NCBI GenBank assembly: GCA_900552955.1
Contig: USBO01000122.1
Coordinates: forward strand, 1-5,614
DNA: 5,614 bases
Origin: an uncultured Alistipes sp.
GTDB taxonomy: Bacteria; Bacteroidota; Bacteroidia; Bacteroidales; Rikenellaceae
Direction of reading: 5' to 3'
The notes under the pieces were generated by a model that was not told where the DNA came from, ran no database searches, and saw only the letters and a list, made by a program, of their open reading frames with translations. Positions 1-5,328 of the stretch are shown here, one piece after another; the first letter of the stretch is position 1; every line of letters begins with the position of its first letter. Made by a program: the position numbers and the translations under genes.

Positions 1-1249
1 AGGTGACCTCGGCGGCGCCGGAGCCGGTTTTAGCCCAGCCCGTGTAGTTGGCGACCAGCGGTTTGTCCGCCACGTCGACCGTGCCGAACGATTCGTAGTA
101 GATGGCGTCGCCGGGCGTCGGGTCAGGCTCGGTACCCCCCCCCTCGCTGCTGCTCAGGGCCTCGATGTCGGCCTTACGGGTGGGAATCAGCTGCGGGTTC
201 TCGCGGTAGGTCTCGGCCACGCCGTAGATCGTACCGGTCTTGTCGGCGACGAACATGCCGGCGAAGCCCGTGGCATATTTGCCCTGATTCATGTAGACGG
301 TCAGCGCATTGCCCGCTTCGTCGTTGATGAGCACAGACTGTGCGGCGCTTTCGGCCGTCCAGCTCTTGCCGATCCACTCCGTCTGGGGCTTCATGTTGTT
401 GAGCCGGACGTACTGTGCCTGATAGTCGCCCGTGTTGAACTTGTCGACCGAGAGCGACGGAACGACCAGATCGACCTTCTCCTCGCCGACGGTGACCGCG
501 ACGTCGGTCAGCTGCCGTACGTTGTTGAAGGCGTAGTAGTTCGCATTCCGGAGATCGAGCGTGACCTTCGAGCCGACGGGGTACTTCGCCACGGGATCGT
601 TCGCCATGGCGTAATCCGCGCCGTAGAGCACGATGGCCGACCTTGCCAGACCGTTGTTGTCGCCCACGTAGAGTTTGCGGTTGTTGTTGCCCGCCGCGTC
701 GTTGGCCAGAATCACCGCTTCGATCGTCGCTTCGCTGTACTGGAGCGGCATGGCGTTGTTCGAGCCGACGGCACCGCTCAGACGGCTGTCGCCCAGAATG
801 TAGGCCACCAGCTTGCCGACGGCGCCCACCGTGGGCGGCACGTAGTTGCCCTGCGTGACGGTCAGGTACTTGGTGAAGCGCACGCCGTAGCTGTTGCTCA
901 GCGTGAAGACCAGGCGGCCGCTGTGCGGCTGCGCCGATTCACCGACGGTGATCTTGACCGTTCCGTCGCCGTTGTAGATGCCCGGGGAGACCTCGTCGCC
1001 CGAGACTTTGAAGTACATCCACTCTTTCTGGGTCTCTTCGTCTTCGTAGGCCACCGTCCACTGGCGGTTGCTCTTCACCGTCACGGTGGCGTCTTCGGTG
1101 GCCGTGCCGCTGAAGGCGACGGTCTCTTCCGACAGTTCGAGCATGGGGCCCTGCTCGTCGACATCGTCGTCCACGCATGCCGTGAACGCCGTCGCGGCGA
1201 GCGTCAGCATCGTGTAAAACAATGTCCTTCCGAATTTTAATTGCGTCAT
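1..1249 (-). CDS. Surface lipoprotein with BACON and DUF5689-like domains (partial, C-terminus outside window)
   Basis: An open frame of 416 codons starts at ATG 1249 and runs off the window edge. Residues 1-24 form a signal peptide and Cys25 is the probable lipidation site (lipobox FTAC). The following VDDDVDE is an acidic stretch of the kind that directs Bacteroidota lipoproteins to the cell surface. Residues about 36-133 resemble a BACON domain, with QWTV near 63, a central W77 and a closing LTVTQ strand. Residues about 140-365 resemble DUF5689, an OB-like beta domain (KLYVGDNNG, RKADIEAL end). A low-complexity linker, 366-381 (SSSEGGGTEPDPTPGD), leads into YYESFG, the usual opening of a beta-sandwich 'choice-of-anchor' type domain. 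Such proteins are secreted, often with glycan-binding or adhesive roles, but the ligand cannot be read here. No Shine-Dalgarno is seen, which is normal for the phylum. It has its own promoter at 1351-1320. Domain names come from recognition, not a search. Confidence 0.85.
   Translation of the reverse strand, partial: MTQLKFGRTLFYTMLTLAATAFTACVDDDVDEQGPMLELSEETVAFSGTATEDATVTVKSNRQWTVAYEDEETQKEWMYFKVSGDEVSPGIYNGDGTVKITVGESAQPHSGRLVFTLSNSYGVRFTKYLTVTQGNYVPPTVGAVGKLVAYILGDSRLSGAVGSNNAMPLQYSEATIEAVILANDAAGNNNRKLYVGDNNGLARSAIVLYGADYAMANDPVAKYPVGSKVTLDLRNANYYAFNNVRQLTDVAVTVGEEKVDLVVPSLSVDKFNTGDYQAQYVRLNNMKPQTEWIGKSWTAESAAQSVLINDEAGNALTVYMNQGKYATGFAGMFVADKTGTIYGVAETYRENPQLIPTRKADIEALSSSEGGGTEPDPTPGDAIYYESFGTVDVADKPLVANYTGWAKTGSGAAEVT
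135..143. repeat. Homopolymer tract of nine C (nine G in the coding strand) inside the lipoprotein gene
   Basis: Nine consecutive C on the plus strand encode E369-G372 in the Ser/Gly/Pro linker between the DUF5689-like domain and the C-terminal domain. Reading through by hand, gain of one G would give GGG TAC CGA GCC TGA, a stop four codons after the tract. Loss of one G leaves a different frame open to the window edge. The tract could be a slippage hotspot, a site of phase variation or an assembly error. Confidence 0.7.
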
Positions 1250-1319
1250 AGCTGAATAGAAATTAGTGTGAATATTGCATTGCGTCGTTAAAGTTCCTTC
1301 CTGTAAGCGGATTTTCAAC

Positions 1320-1351
1320 CAAAGTTATGTTGTTTTGCCGGAATAACCAAT
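1320..1351 (-). promoter_or_regulatory. Sigma-ABfr-type promoter of the surface lipoprotein gene
   Basis: The minus strand reads ATTG (1351-1348), 20 bp, then TAACTTTG (1327-1320). This matches the Bacteroidota housekeeping consensus TTTG / TAnnTTTG with the preferred spacing; the -33 box has one mismatch. Transcription should start near 1316, giving a leader of roughly 65 nt with no obvious hairpin and no Shine-Dalgarno. A 9-bp direct repeat (ATTTTCAAC on the plus strand, 1311-1319 and 1365-1373) brackets the promoter. Confidence 0.7.
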
Positions 1352-1403
1352 TAAAAAACGATGTATTTTCAACACGAAAAGTGAAAAAATGTAACAGATC
1401 GTG

Positions 1404-1430
1404 CGAAACGGCGAACGAATCGTTCTTTCG
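1404..1430. promoter_or_regulatory. Inverted repeat in the intergenic region, possible operator
   Basis: GAACGA (1413-1418), one A, then TCGTTC (1420-1425) form a perfect 6-bp dyad. Outside it, CGAAA (1404-1408) and TTTCG (1426-1430) are also complementary, with a 4-nt bulge on one side. It lies about 90-110 bp upstream of the predicted lipoprotein start site and beyond the operon terminator. It could be a regulator site, but a chance hairpin is not excluded. Confidence 0.3.
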
Positions 1431-1447
1431 GACGGAATGATACGCAC

Positions 1448-1481
1448 AAAAAAGCACCGGCCCGTCGTGACGACGAGCCGG
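1448..1481 (-). terminator. Intrinsic terminator of the yciO-like/DUF4199/GT2/DUF4293 operon
   Basis: On the minus strand, CCGGCTCGTCG and CGACGGGCCGG pair as an 11-bp stem with one T-G wobble around a 3-nt loop (TCA). After TGC comes a run of six T (1453-1448). It begins about 20 nt after the DUF4293 stop codon, so it closes the four-gene unit. Confidence 0.9.
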
Positions 1482-1501
1482 CGGCAAGGGGAAGGAGGCT
1501 G

Positions 1502-1966
1502 TTATCGGATTCTGTCCATCGATCGGACCGTCAGCTCGTCCCGAAAGACGGCGCGCACGGCCAGATAGGTGAAAATCATGGCGACGAGGGGCAGGATGAT
1601 CGGAATTCGAACGCTCTGGAGGTGGAATTCGAAGGCCGAGAAGACGCGGTAGCTCAGAAAGTAGTAGATGCCCGCCATGACCTGCGCGCCCAGCAGCAGG
1701 ATCATCTCCACCACGCCGAGGCGCAGTTGCAGCATCCGCCGTTTGAACAGAAAGATCGTCACGAGCGGCAGCGCCAGCGCGAGGGCCAGCAGAATGCCCA
1801 GATAGAGGGTCGGCTGCACGGTCGTGCCGTCGGCCGCACGGAGTCCGAAGGCGTAGAGCCGGAACTCTTCACCGCCGCCGGCGAAGGTGGCCAGCGGCAG
1901 GAATGCGGCGCAGGCGACCAGCGCTGCGGTCAGAAGCAGATAGAGGGTTTGAATGCGTTGGATCAT
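1502..1966 (-). CDS. DUF4293 family four-helix inner-membrane protein
   Basis: This 154-residue protein opens with MIQRIQTLYLL, which I recognise as the characteristic start of the Bacteroidota family DUF4293. Four hydrophobic segments are visible at about 8-29, 53-74, 84-104 and 121-140. The loop between the first two (30-52, GGGEEFRLYAFGLRAADGTT) is polar and probably periplasmic. A basic turn KRRMLQLR (75-82) separates helices 2 and 3, and a basic/acidic tail RDELTVRSMDRIR ends the protein. No catalytic motif is seen and the function of the family is unknown. It starts 10 nt after the glycosyltransferase stop and is last in the operon, directly before the terminator. The start is favoured by family resemblance; no Shine-Dalgarno is present. 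Confidence 0.88.
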   Translation of the reverse strand: MIQRIQTLYLLLTAALVACAAFLPLATFAGGGEEFRLYAFGLRAADGTTVQPTLYLGILLALALALPLVTIFLFKRRMLQLRLGVVEMILLLGAQVMAGIYYFLSYRVFSAFEFHLQSVRIPIILPLVAMIFTYLAVRAVFRDELTVRSMDRIR

Positions 1967-1976
1967 AATCGGTGAT

Positions 1977-2939
1977 TTATCGGATTGTTCTGTCGATCAG
2001 GTATTTGTTACGGTCGGAGGCGTTGCGGTCGATCAGCTCGCCCAGGAACCCTGCCAGGAAGAACTGCACGCCGAGGACGACCAGCAGCATCGAGAGGTAG
2101 AAGAGCGGCTGTTCGGTGACGGCACGCAGCGGCAGGTCGTGAACCTGCTTGTAGAGTTTGGCGGCGATGATCCAGATCGTCGAGCAGCCGCCCAGCAGGA
2201 ACATGATCGTTCCCAGCCCGCCGAAGAAGTACATCGGCGAGCGGCCGAAGCGCGAGAGGAACGAGACGGTGATGAGGTCGAGATAGCCCTTGAGCATCCG
2301 CTCCATGCCGAACTTCGAGCAGCCGTATTTGCGTGCGCGGTGGCAGACGACCTTCTCGCCGATGCGGCGGAACCCCGCCTCCTTGGCCAGGATGGGAATG
2401 TAGCGGTGCATCTCGCCGTAGACCTCGATTGACTTGACGACCTTGCGGCGGTAGGCTTTCAGGCCGCAGTTGAAGTCGTGGAGCCGGATGCCCGAGACGA
2501 CGCGCGCCGTCCAGTTGAAGAATTTGCTGGGCCAGCGTTTGCTGATCGGGTCGTGGCGCGTTTGCTTCCACCCCGAAACCATGTCGTAGCCCTCGTCGAC
2601 GATCATGCGGCGCAGGGCGGGAATCTCGTCGGGCGAGTCCTGCAGGTCGGCGTCCATCGTGATGACCGCGTCGCCCTCGGCGGCGGCGAATCCGCAGTAG
2701 AGCGCAGCCGATTTGCCGTAGTTGCGGGCGAATCCGATCGCGCGCAGGGCGGGGTAGTGCGCTTCGAGCCGCTCGATCGTCTCCCACGAGCGGTCGGTCG
2801 AGCCGGCGTCGATCAGGATGAGTTCGTAGGCGAGGCCGTTTTCGCGCGCCACGCGGTCGATCCACTCGGTCAGTTCGGGGAGCGACTCCTCCTCGTTGTA
2901 GAGCGGTACGACGACCGAGATGTCCAATCGTTTCTCCAT
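1977..2939 (-). CDS. Family 2 glycosyltransferase, polyprenyl-phosphate (DPM1/GtrB/ArnC-like) type
   Basis: A 320-residue enzyme with an N-terminal GT-A domain and a membrane tail. The nucleotide-binding start is SVVVPLYNEEESL (8-20). IDAGSTD (43-49) corresponds to the usual DDGSTD, with Ala45 in place of the second Asp. The metal-binding DxD is D96-A97-D98, in MDADLQDSP. The acceptor-side motif is FNCGLKAYRR (156-165). Two hydrophobic helices follow at about 237-259 and 279-302, and the protein ends in a short basic tail. Enzymes of this build transfer a sugar from a nucleotide donor to undecaprenyl phosphate at the cytoplasmic face of the inner membrane, for glycan or lipid modification. 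The sugar cannot be predicted. It starts 4 nt after the DUF4199 stop and has an AGGAG element 7 nt before its ATG. Pairing with DUF4199 fits co-translation and a shared membrane role. Confidence 0.92.
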   Translation of the reverse strand: MEKRLDISVVVPLYNEEESLPELTEWIDRVARENGLAYELILIDAGSTDRSWETIERLEAHYPALRAIGFARNYGKSAALYCGFAAAEGDAVITMDADLQDSPDEIPALRRMIVDEGYDMVSGWKQTRHDPISKRWPSKFFNWTARVVSGIRLHDFNCGLKAYRRKVVKSIEVYGEMHRYIPILAKEAGFRRIGEKVVCHRARKYGCSKFGMERMLKGYLDLITVSFLSRFGRSPMYFFGGLGTIMFLLGGCSTIWIIAAKLYKQVHDLPLRAVTEQPLFYLSMLLVVLGVQFFLAGFLGELIDRNASDRNKYLIDRTIR

Positions 2940-2943
2940 CGTC

Positions 2944-3474
2944 CTACTCCTGTGTGTCGTTCGTCGACCGGTCGTCGAACCGCTGGCGCGGCTGTGTGAT
3001 GGCGGCGAGCACCAGACCGAACAGCAGGCCGAGGAGCAGTTGACCGAGGATGGTCGAGAGGGTGATCATGAGGGGCGACTGCACCATGCGGCTCACCTGC
3101 GCGATCATTTCGTTCGTGTAGAATCCCGACTTGGCGAGCACCGCGAACATCTGGTCGTAGGCGGCGGCGTATTTGGCCGTGAAGAGGATGCGGCTGGCCA
3201 GGATCGTGTAGGCGGCGTTGATGATGCCCACGAAGAGCGTCATGGCCACGATGAATCCCAGCCGCTTGCCGTAACCGTACTCCTCGTCGGGCGTGGAGAG
3301 TGCCGCAGCCCGCCGGCGGGCGTAACGGATGAGCAGCCAGAGGTACATGGCAAACCCGATGAGACCGAACACGCCCAGTCCCGTGGCGTCGCTCAGCAGC
3401 GAGCTGGCGGCCCAGATGCCGCCGATGACGGCGCCGCACTTGGCGGCGTCGTTCCAGAAATTCGTCTGATTCAT
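2944..3474 (-). CDS. DUF4199 family membrane protein
   Basis: The protein has 176 residues from the preferred start MNQTNFWNDAAKCG. This start is chosen because family members open with a short polar stretch followed by FW and an amphipathic turn. An in-frame ATG at 3489 would add five residues (MIDCT) and cannot be excluded. Four membrane segments are seen, at about 12-28, 32-50, 72-92 and 134-159. Between the second and third is a charged cytoplasmic loop (RYARRRAAALSTPDEEYGYGKR). Between the third and fourth is a long soluble segment of about 40 residues. The tail QPRQRFDDRSTNDTQE is polar. The family is typical of Bacteroidota and often sits next to a GT2 enzyme, as here with a 4-nt gap. 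Its function is unknown; a helper of the glycosyltransferase is a guess from context. Confidence 0.85.
   Translation of the reverse strand: MNQTNFWNDAAKCGAVIGGIWAASSLLSDATGLGVFGLIGFAMYLWLLIRYARRRAAALSTPDEEYGYGKRLGFIVAMTLFVGIINAAYTILASRILFTAKYAAAYDQMFAVLAKSGFYTNEMIAQVSRMVQSPLMITLSTILGQLLLGLLFGLVLAAITQPRQRFDDRSTNDTQE
2947..2951 (-). promoter_or_regulatory. Shine-Dalgarno-like AGGAG for the glycosyltransferase
   Basis: The minus strand has AGGAG 7 nt upstream of ATG 2939. It lies inside the last codons of the DUF4199 gene (Gln-Glu-stop). This supports the chosen start. It is notable because none of the other starts in the window shows such a motif, as expected for Bacteroidota. Confidence 0.5.
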
Positions 3475-3502
3475 AGTGCAGTCGATCATAACATTGGTTC
3501 TG

Positions 3503-4102
3503 TCATTTGAGTTCCGCGGCGCCCCGCCGCACGATTTCGGGCTCCTCCTGCGTGAGGTCGACGACCGTGGTGGGCACGAGCGAGCCCGGGCCGCCGTCCA
3601 CCACCAGCGCCACGTCGCGGCCGTAGCGTTCGTGGATGAGCTCGGGGTCGGTCAGGTATTCCGTCTCGTCGTCGCTTTTGAGCGAAGCGGTGACGAGCGG
3701 GCAGCCGAGCCGTTCGACGATCGTCCGTGCAATGGCGTTGTCGGGCACCCGTATGCCGATCGTCTTGCGACGCTGCAACGCTTTGTCGGGCATCCGCGAC
3801 GAGGCGTCGAGCACGAACGTGATCGCCCCCGGGAGGTTGCGTTTGAGCGTTCGGAACGTCGCGTTGTCCACGCGGCAGTACTCCGCCGCGCGCGAGATGC
3901 CGTCGCAGACGATGCTCAGTTCGCCGGTCTGCTTGCCGCAGAGCTGCCGGAGCCGCTCCAGTCCGCGCGCCGAGCGGAGCGAGCAGCCCAGGGCGTAGAC
4001 CGAGTCGGTGGGGTAGACGACCACGCCGTCGCGCTCCAGGGCGTCGACGACGCGGCGGATCTCCCGTTCCGAGGGATTCTGAGGATAGATACGCAGCATC
4101 AT
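3503..4102 (-). CDS. YciO-like Sua5/YrdC family protein (annotated class: L-threonylcarbamoyladenylate synthase)
   Basis: This 199-residue protein has the Sua5/YrdC/YciO fold throughout. Visible motifs are YPTDSVYALGC (30-40), PGAITFVLDA (91-100), KTIGIRVPDN (113-122), PLVTASLKSDD (135-145) and GPGSLVPTTVVDLT (171-184). True TsaC/Sua5 enzymes make threonylcarbamoyl-AMP from threonine, bicarbonate and ATP for tRNA t6A37. Their lysine-arginine-serine-asparagine set appears here as K57, T59, S140 and K142, so the arginine and asparagine are missing. The sequence reads much more like E. coli YciO (YPTDSGYALGC, KTIGMRVPSN). I therefore place it in the YciO branch, whose role is less clear. It has no C-terminal Sua5 domain. 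Start 4102 (or the adjacent ATG 4099) is chosen because the promoter -7 box ends 7 nt upstream. It is the first gene of the operon. Confidence 0.88.
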   Translation of the reverse strand: MMLRIYPQNPSEREIRRVVDALERDGVVVYPTDSVYALGCSLRSARGLERLRQLCGKQTGELSIVCDGISRAAEYCRVDNATFRTLKRNLPGAITFVLDASSRMPDKALQRRKTIGIRVPDNAIARTIVERLGCPLVTASLKSDDETEYLTDPELIHERYGRDVALVVDGGPGSLVPTTVVDLTQEEPEIVRRGAAELK

Positions 4103-4109
4103 AGTTTTG

Positions 4110-4141
4110 CAAAGATACGAAAAGCCGAGAGCAGAACCAAA
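4110..4141 (-). promoter_or_regulatory. Sigma-ABfr-type promoter of the yciO-like operon, almost leaderless
   Basis: TTTG (4141-4138), 20 bp, then TATCTTTG (4117-4110) on the minus strand is an exact match to the Bacteroidota consensus. Only CAAAACT separates the -7 box from ATG 4102. The transcript should therefore have a leader of a few nucleotides, or none. The -33 box lies in one arm of the inverted repeat AACCAAAT/ATTTGGTT (4135-4152). Confidence 0.85.
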
Positions 4142-4181
4142 TTTATTTGGTTTTGCCGAGGCGGCGTATCTTCGGCGCAGC
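4110..4181. repeat. Promoter-associated repeat, copy A
   Basis: Related to the 82-bp unit at 5305-5614. Shared blocks, in plus-strand order, are CAAAGATA, GCCGAGAGC at identical spacing, an inverted repeat, TTTTGCCGAGGCG, then TATCT. The inverted repeat has arms AACCAAAT and ATTTGGTT around TT, centred 25 bp from the -7 box. Counting the flanking GCAG/TTGC bases, the arms reach 12 bp with one G-T pair. A second dyad, CGTATCTT (4165-4172) with AAGATACG (4184-4191), bridges copies A and B. Spacing from copy A to copy B is 72 bp. Confidence 0.75.
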
Positions 4182-4232
4182 CAAAGATACGAATAGGCCG
4201 CAAACAAAAGCAAGCTTGCTTGCATTTTGCAG
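4182..4232. repeat. Promoter-associated repeat, copy B (partial)
   Basis: Begins with another CAAAGATA (TATCTTTG on the minus strand, 4189-4182). The inverted repeat GCAAGC/GCTTGC around TT (4210-4223) follows, then ATTTTGCAG. The dyad is centred 26 bp from the box, one more than in the other copies. The expected -33 position reads CTTG (4214-4211), spacing 21, so this could be a weaker second promoter. Read on the minus strand, the dyad is followed by TTTTGTTTG, so it might also end mltG transcripts. The GCCGAGGCG half of the element is missing. Confidence 0.6.
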
Positions 4233-4267
4233 TTCTCCGCTCGTCGGTTCCGTAGCGGCGACGGACC

Positions 4268-5278
4268 TCACCTGATCTTCCGCCGGTTGAGTTCGGCCGA
4301 GTAGGCGCGGGCGTTGGCGTTGTGTTCGCCGAGCGTGCGGGCGAAGTTGTGGTAACCGTCGAATGTGGGTCGGGCGCAGAAGAACATGTAGTCATGCCGC
4401 TCGAAATCGAGCACGGCGTCGATGGCGTTGCGGCCGGGCATGCAGATCGGCGACGGCGGCAATCCTTTATTAATATAGGTGTTGTAGGGCGACGGATACT
4501 TCAGATGCTTGTGCAGGATGCGCCGCAACCCGAAATCCTGCAACGCATATTTGACGGTGGGATCGGCTTGCAGGGGCCATCCTTTGCGCAGGCGGTTGAT
4601 GTAGACGCCTGCGATGCGGGGCATCTCATCGCTTTTGCGCGTCTCCTCGTAGACGATCGAGGCGAGGGTCATCGCTTCGAGCCGCGACAGGCCGCTGCGC
4701 CGGAGTTTCGCGTCGCGCTCCGGTGTCCAGAAACGGTCGTACTCGCGCCGCATCCGCTCGACGAACTGCGCGGGCGTGACCGTCCAGTAGAATTCGTAGG
4801 TGTCGGGGATGAACATCGAGAAGAGCGTCACCGAGTCGAATCCCGCTTCGCGTGCCGCCGCAGGATCGGTCAGTACGCTCACGATCGCTGCTGAGTCGGC
4901 CTCGATCTGACGCGCCAGCTTGCCGGCCAACTGCACGGGTGTGCGTACATTGTTGATGGTCACCCGCACGGGCGTCTGCAATCCCAGCTTCAGCATACGT
5001 GCCACCTCGATGACGTTCATTCCCTCTTTCAGCACGTAATGCCCGGGCTTAAACGATTGGTCGAGGTCGATGCGGCGGGCGTAGAGACGGAAGAAGGGGC
5101 GGTGGACGATCGCAGATTTCAGCGAGTCTTCGAGTGCCCTGTATTCCGATCCTGTCCGCACGTAGAGCGACCGCTGTTCCGGTACGCAATTTCCGTAGAA
5201 ACCGTTGTGGAGGTAGAGACCGGCGCCTGCGAGCAGAACGACGATGACGAGCAGAGCGATAAGGATTTTACGACGCAT
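4268..5278 (-). CDS. mltG: Endolytic murein transglycosylase MltG (YceG-like)
   Basis: The 336-residue protein has an N-terminal membrane anchor at about 4-23 (ILIALLVIVVLLAGAGLYL), and the rest is predicted periplasmic. Residues about 35-105 match the LysM-like region. The catalytic domain carries FIPDTYEFYW (156-165), ASIVYEET (206-213), INRLRKGWPLQADPTVKYAL (227-246) and the SPYNTYINKGLPPSPI segment (263-278). E212 aligns with the catalytic Glu218 of E. coli MltG (ASIIEKET). MltG cleaves nascent glycan strands near the inner membrane and so limits their length. The family is usually 330-350 residues, so the protein is complete. Start 5278 puts the charged MRRK directly before the anchor and follows the promoter by about 18 nt. 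An in-frame ATG at 5392 lies in the repeat array upstream of the promoter and is rejected. Confidence 0.95.
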   Translation of the reverse strand: MRRKILIALLVIVVLLAGAGLYLHNGFYGNCVPEQRSLYVRTGSEYRALEDSLKSAIVHRPFFRLYARRIDLDQSFKPGHYVLKEGMNVIEVARMLKLGLQTPVRVTINNVRTPVQLAGKLARQIEADSAAIVSVLTDPAAAREAGFDSVTLFSMFIPDTYEFYWTVTPAQFVERMRREYDRFWTPERDAKLRRSGLSRLEAMTLASIVYEETRKSDEMPRIAGVYINRLRKGWPLQADPTVKYALQDFGLRRILHKHLKYPSPYNTYINKGLPPSPICMPGRNAIDAVLDFERHDYMFFCARPTFDGYHNFARTLGEHNANARAYSAELNRRKIR

Positions 5279-5296
5279 AGCAAATTTTTTCGTGTA

Positions 5297-5328
5297 CAAA
5301 GATAGTGCAAGCCGAGAGCAAAAGCAAA
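5297..5328 (-). promoter_or_regulatory. Sigma-ABfr-type promoter of mltG
   Basis: TTTG (5328-5325), 20 bp, then TATCTTTG (5304-5297) on the minus strand is an exact consensus match. Transcription should start near 5293, giving an A-rich leader of about 15 nt. The -33 box is embedded in the inverted repeat GCAAAC-TT-GTTTGC (5324-5337) of the first array unit, so the promoter is part of the repeat. Confidence 0.85.

Noticed and set aside
1263..1487. Small minus-strand reading frame of 74 codons between DUF4293 and the lipoprotein gene
   Set aside because: It covers the operon terminator and the lipoprotein promoter and shows no recognisable protein features, so it is a chance frame.
4103..4225. 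N-terminal extension of the YciO-like protein to ATG 4225
   Set aside because: The added 41 residues come from the repeat copies and have no family match. The promoter lies inside the extension.
3476..4255. Long plus-strand frames opposite the YciO-like, glycosyltransferase and mltG genes
   Set aside because: They are antisense shadows caused by high GC at codon third positions: Arg/Ala/Gly/Asp-rich, with no domain, and fully overlapped by recognised genes.
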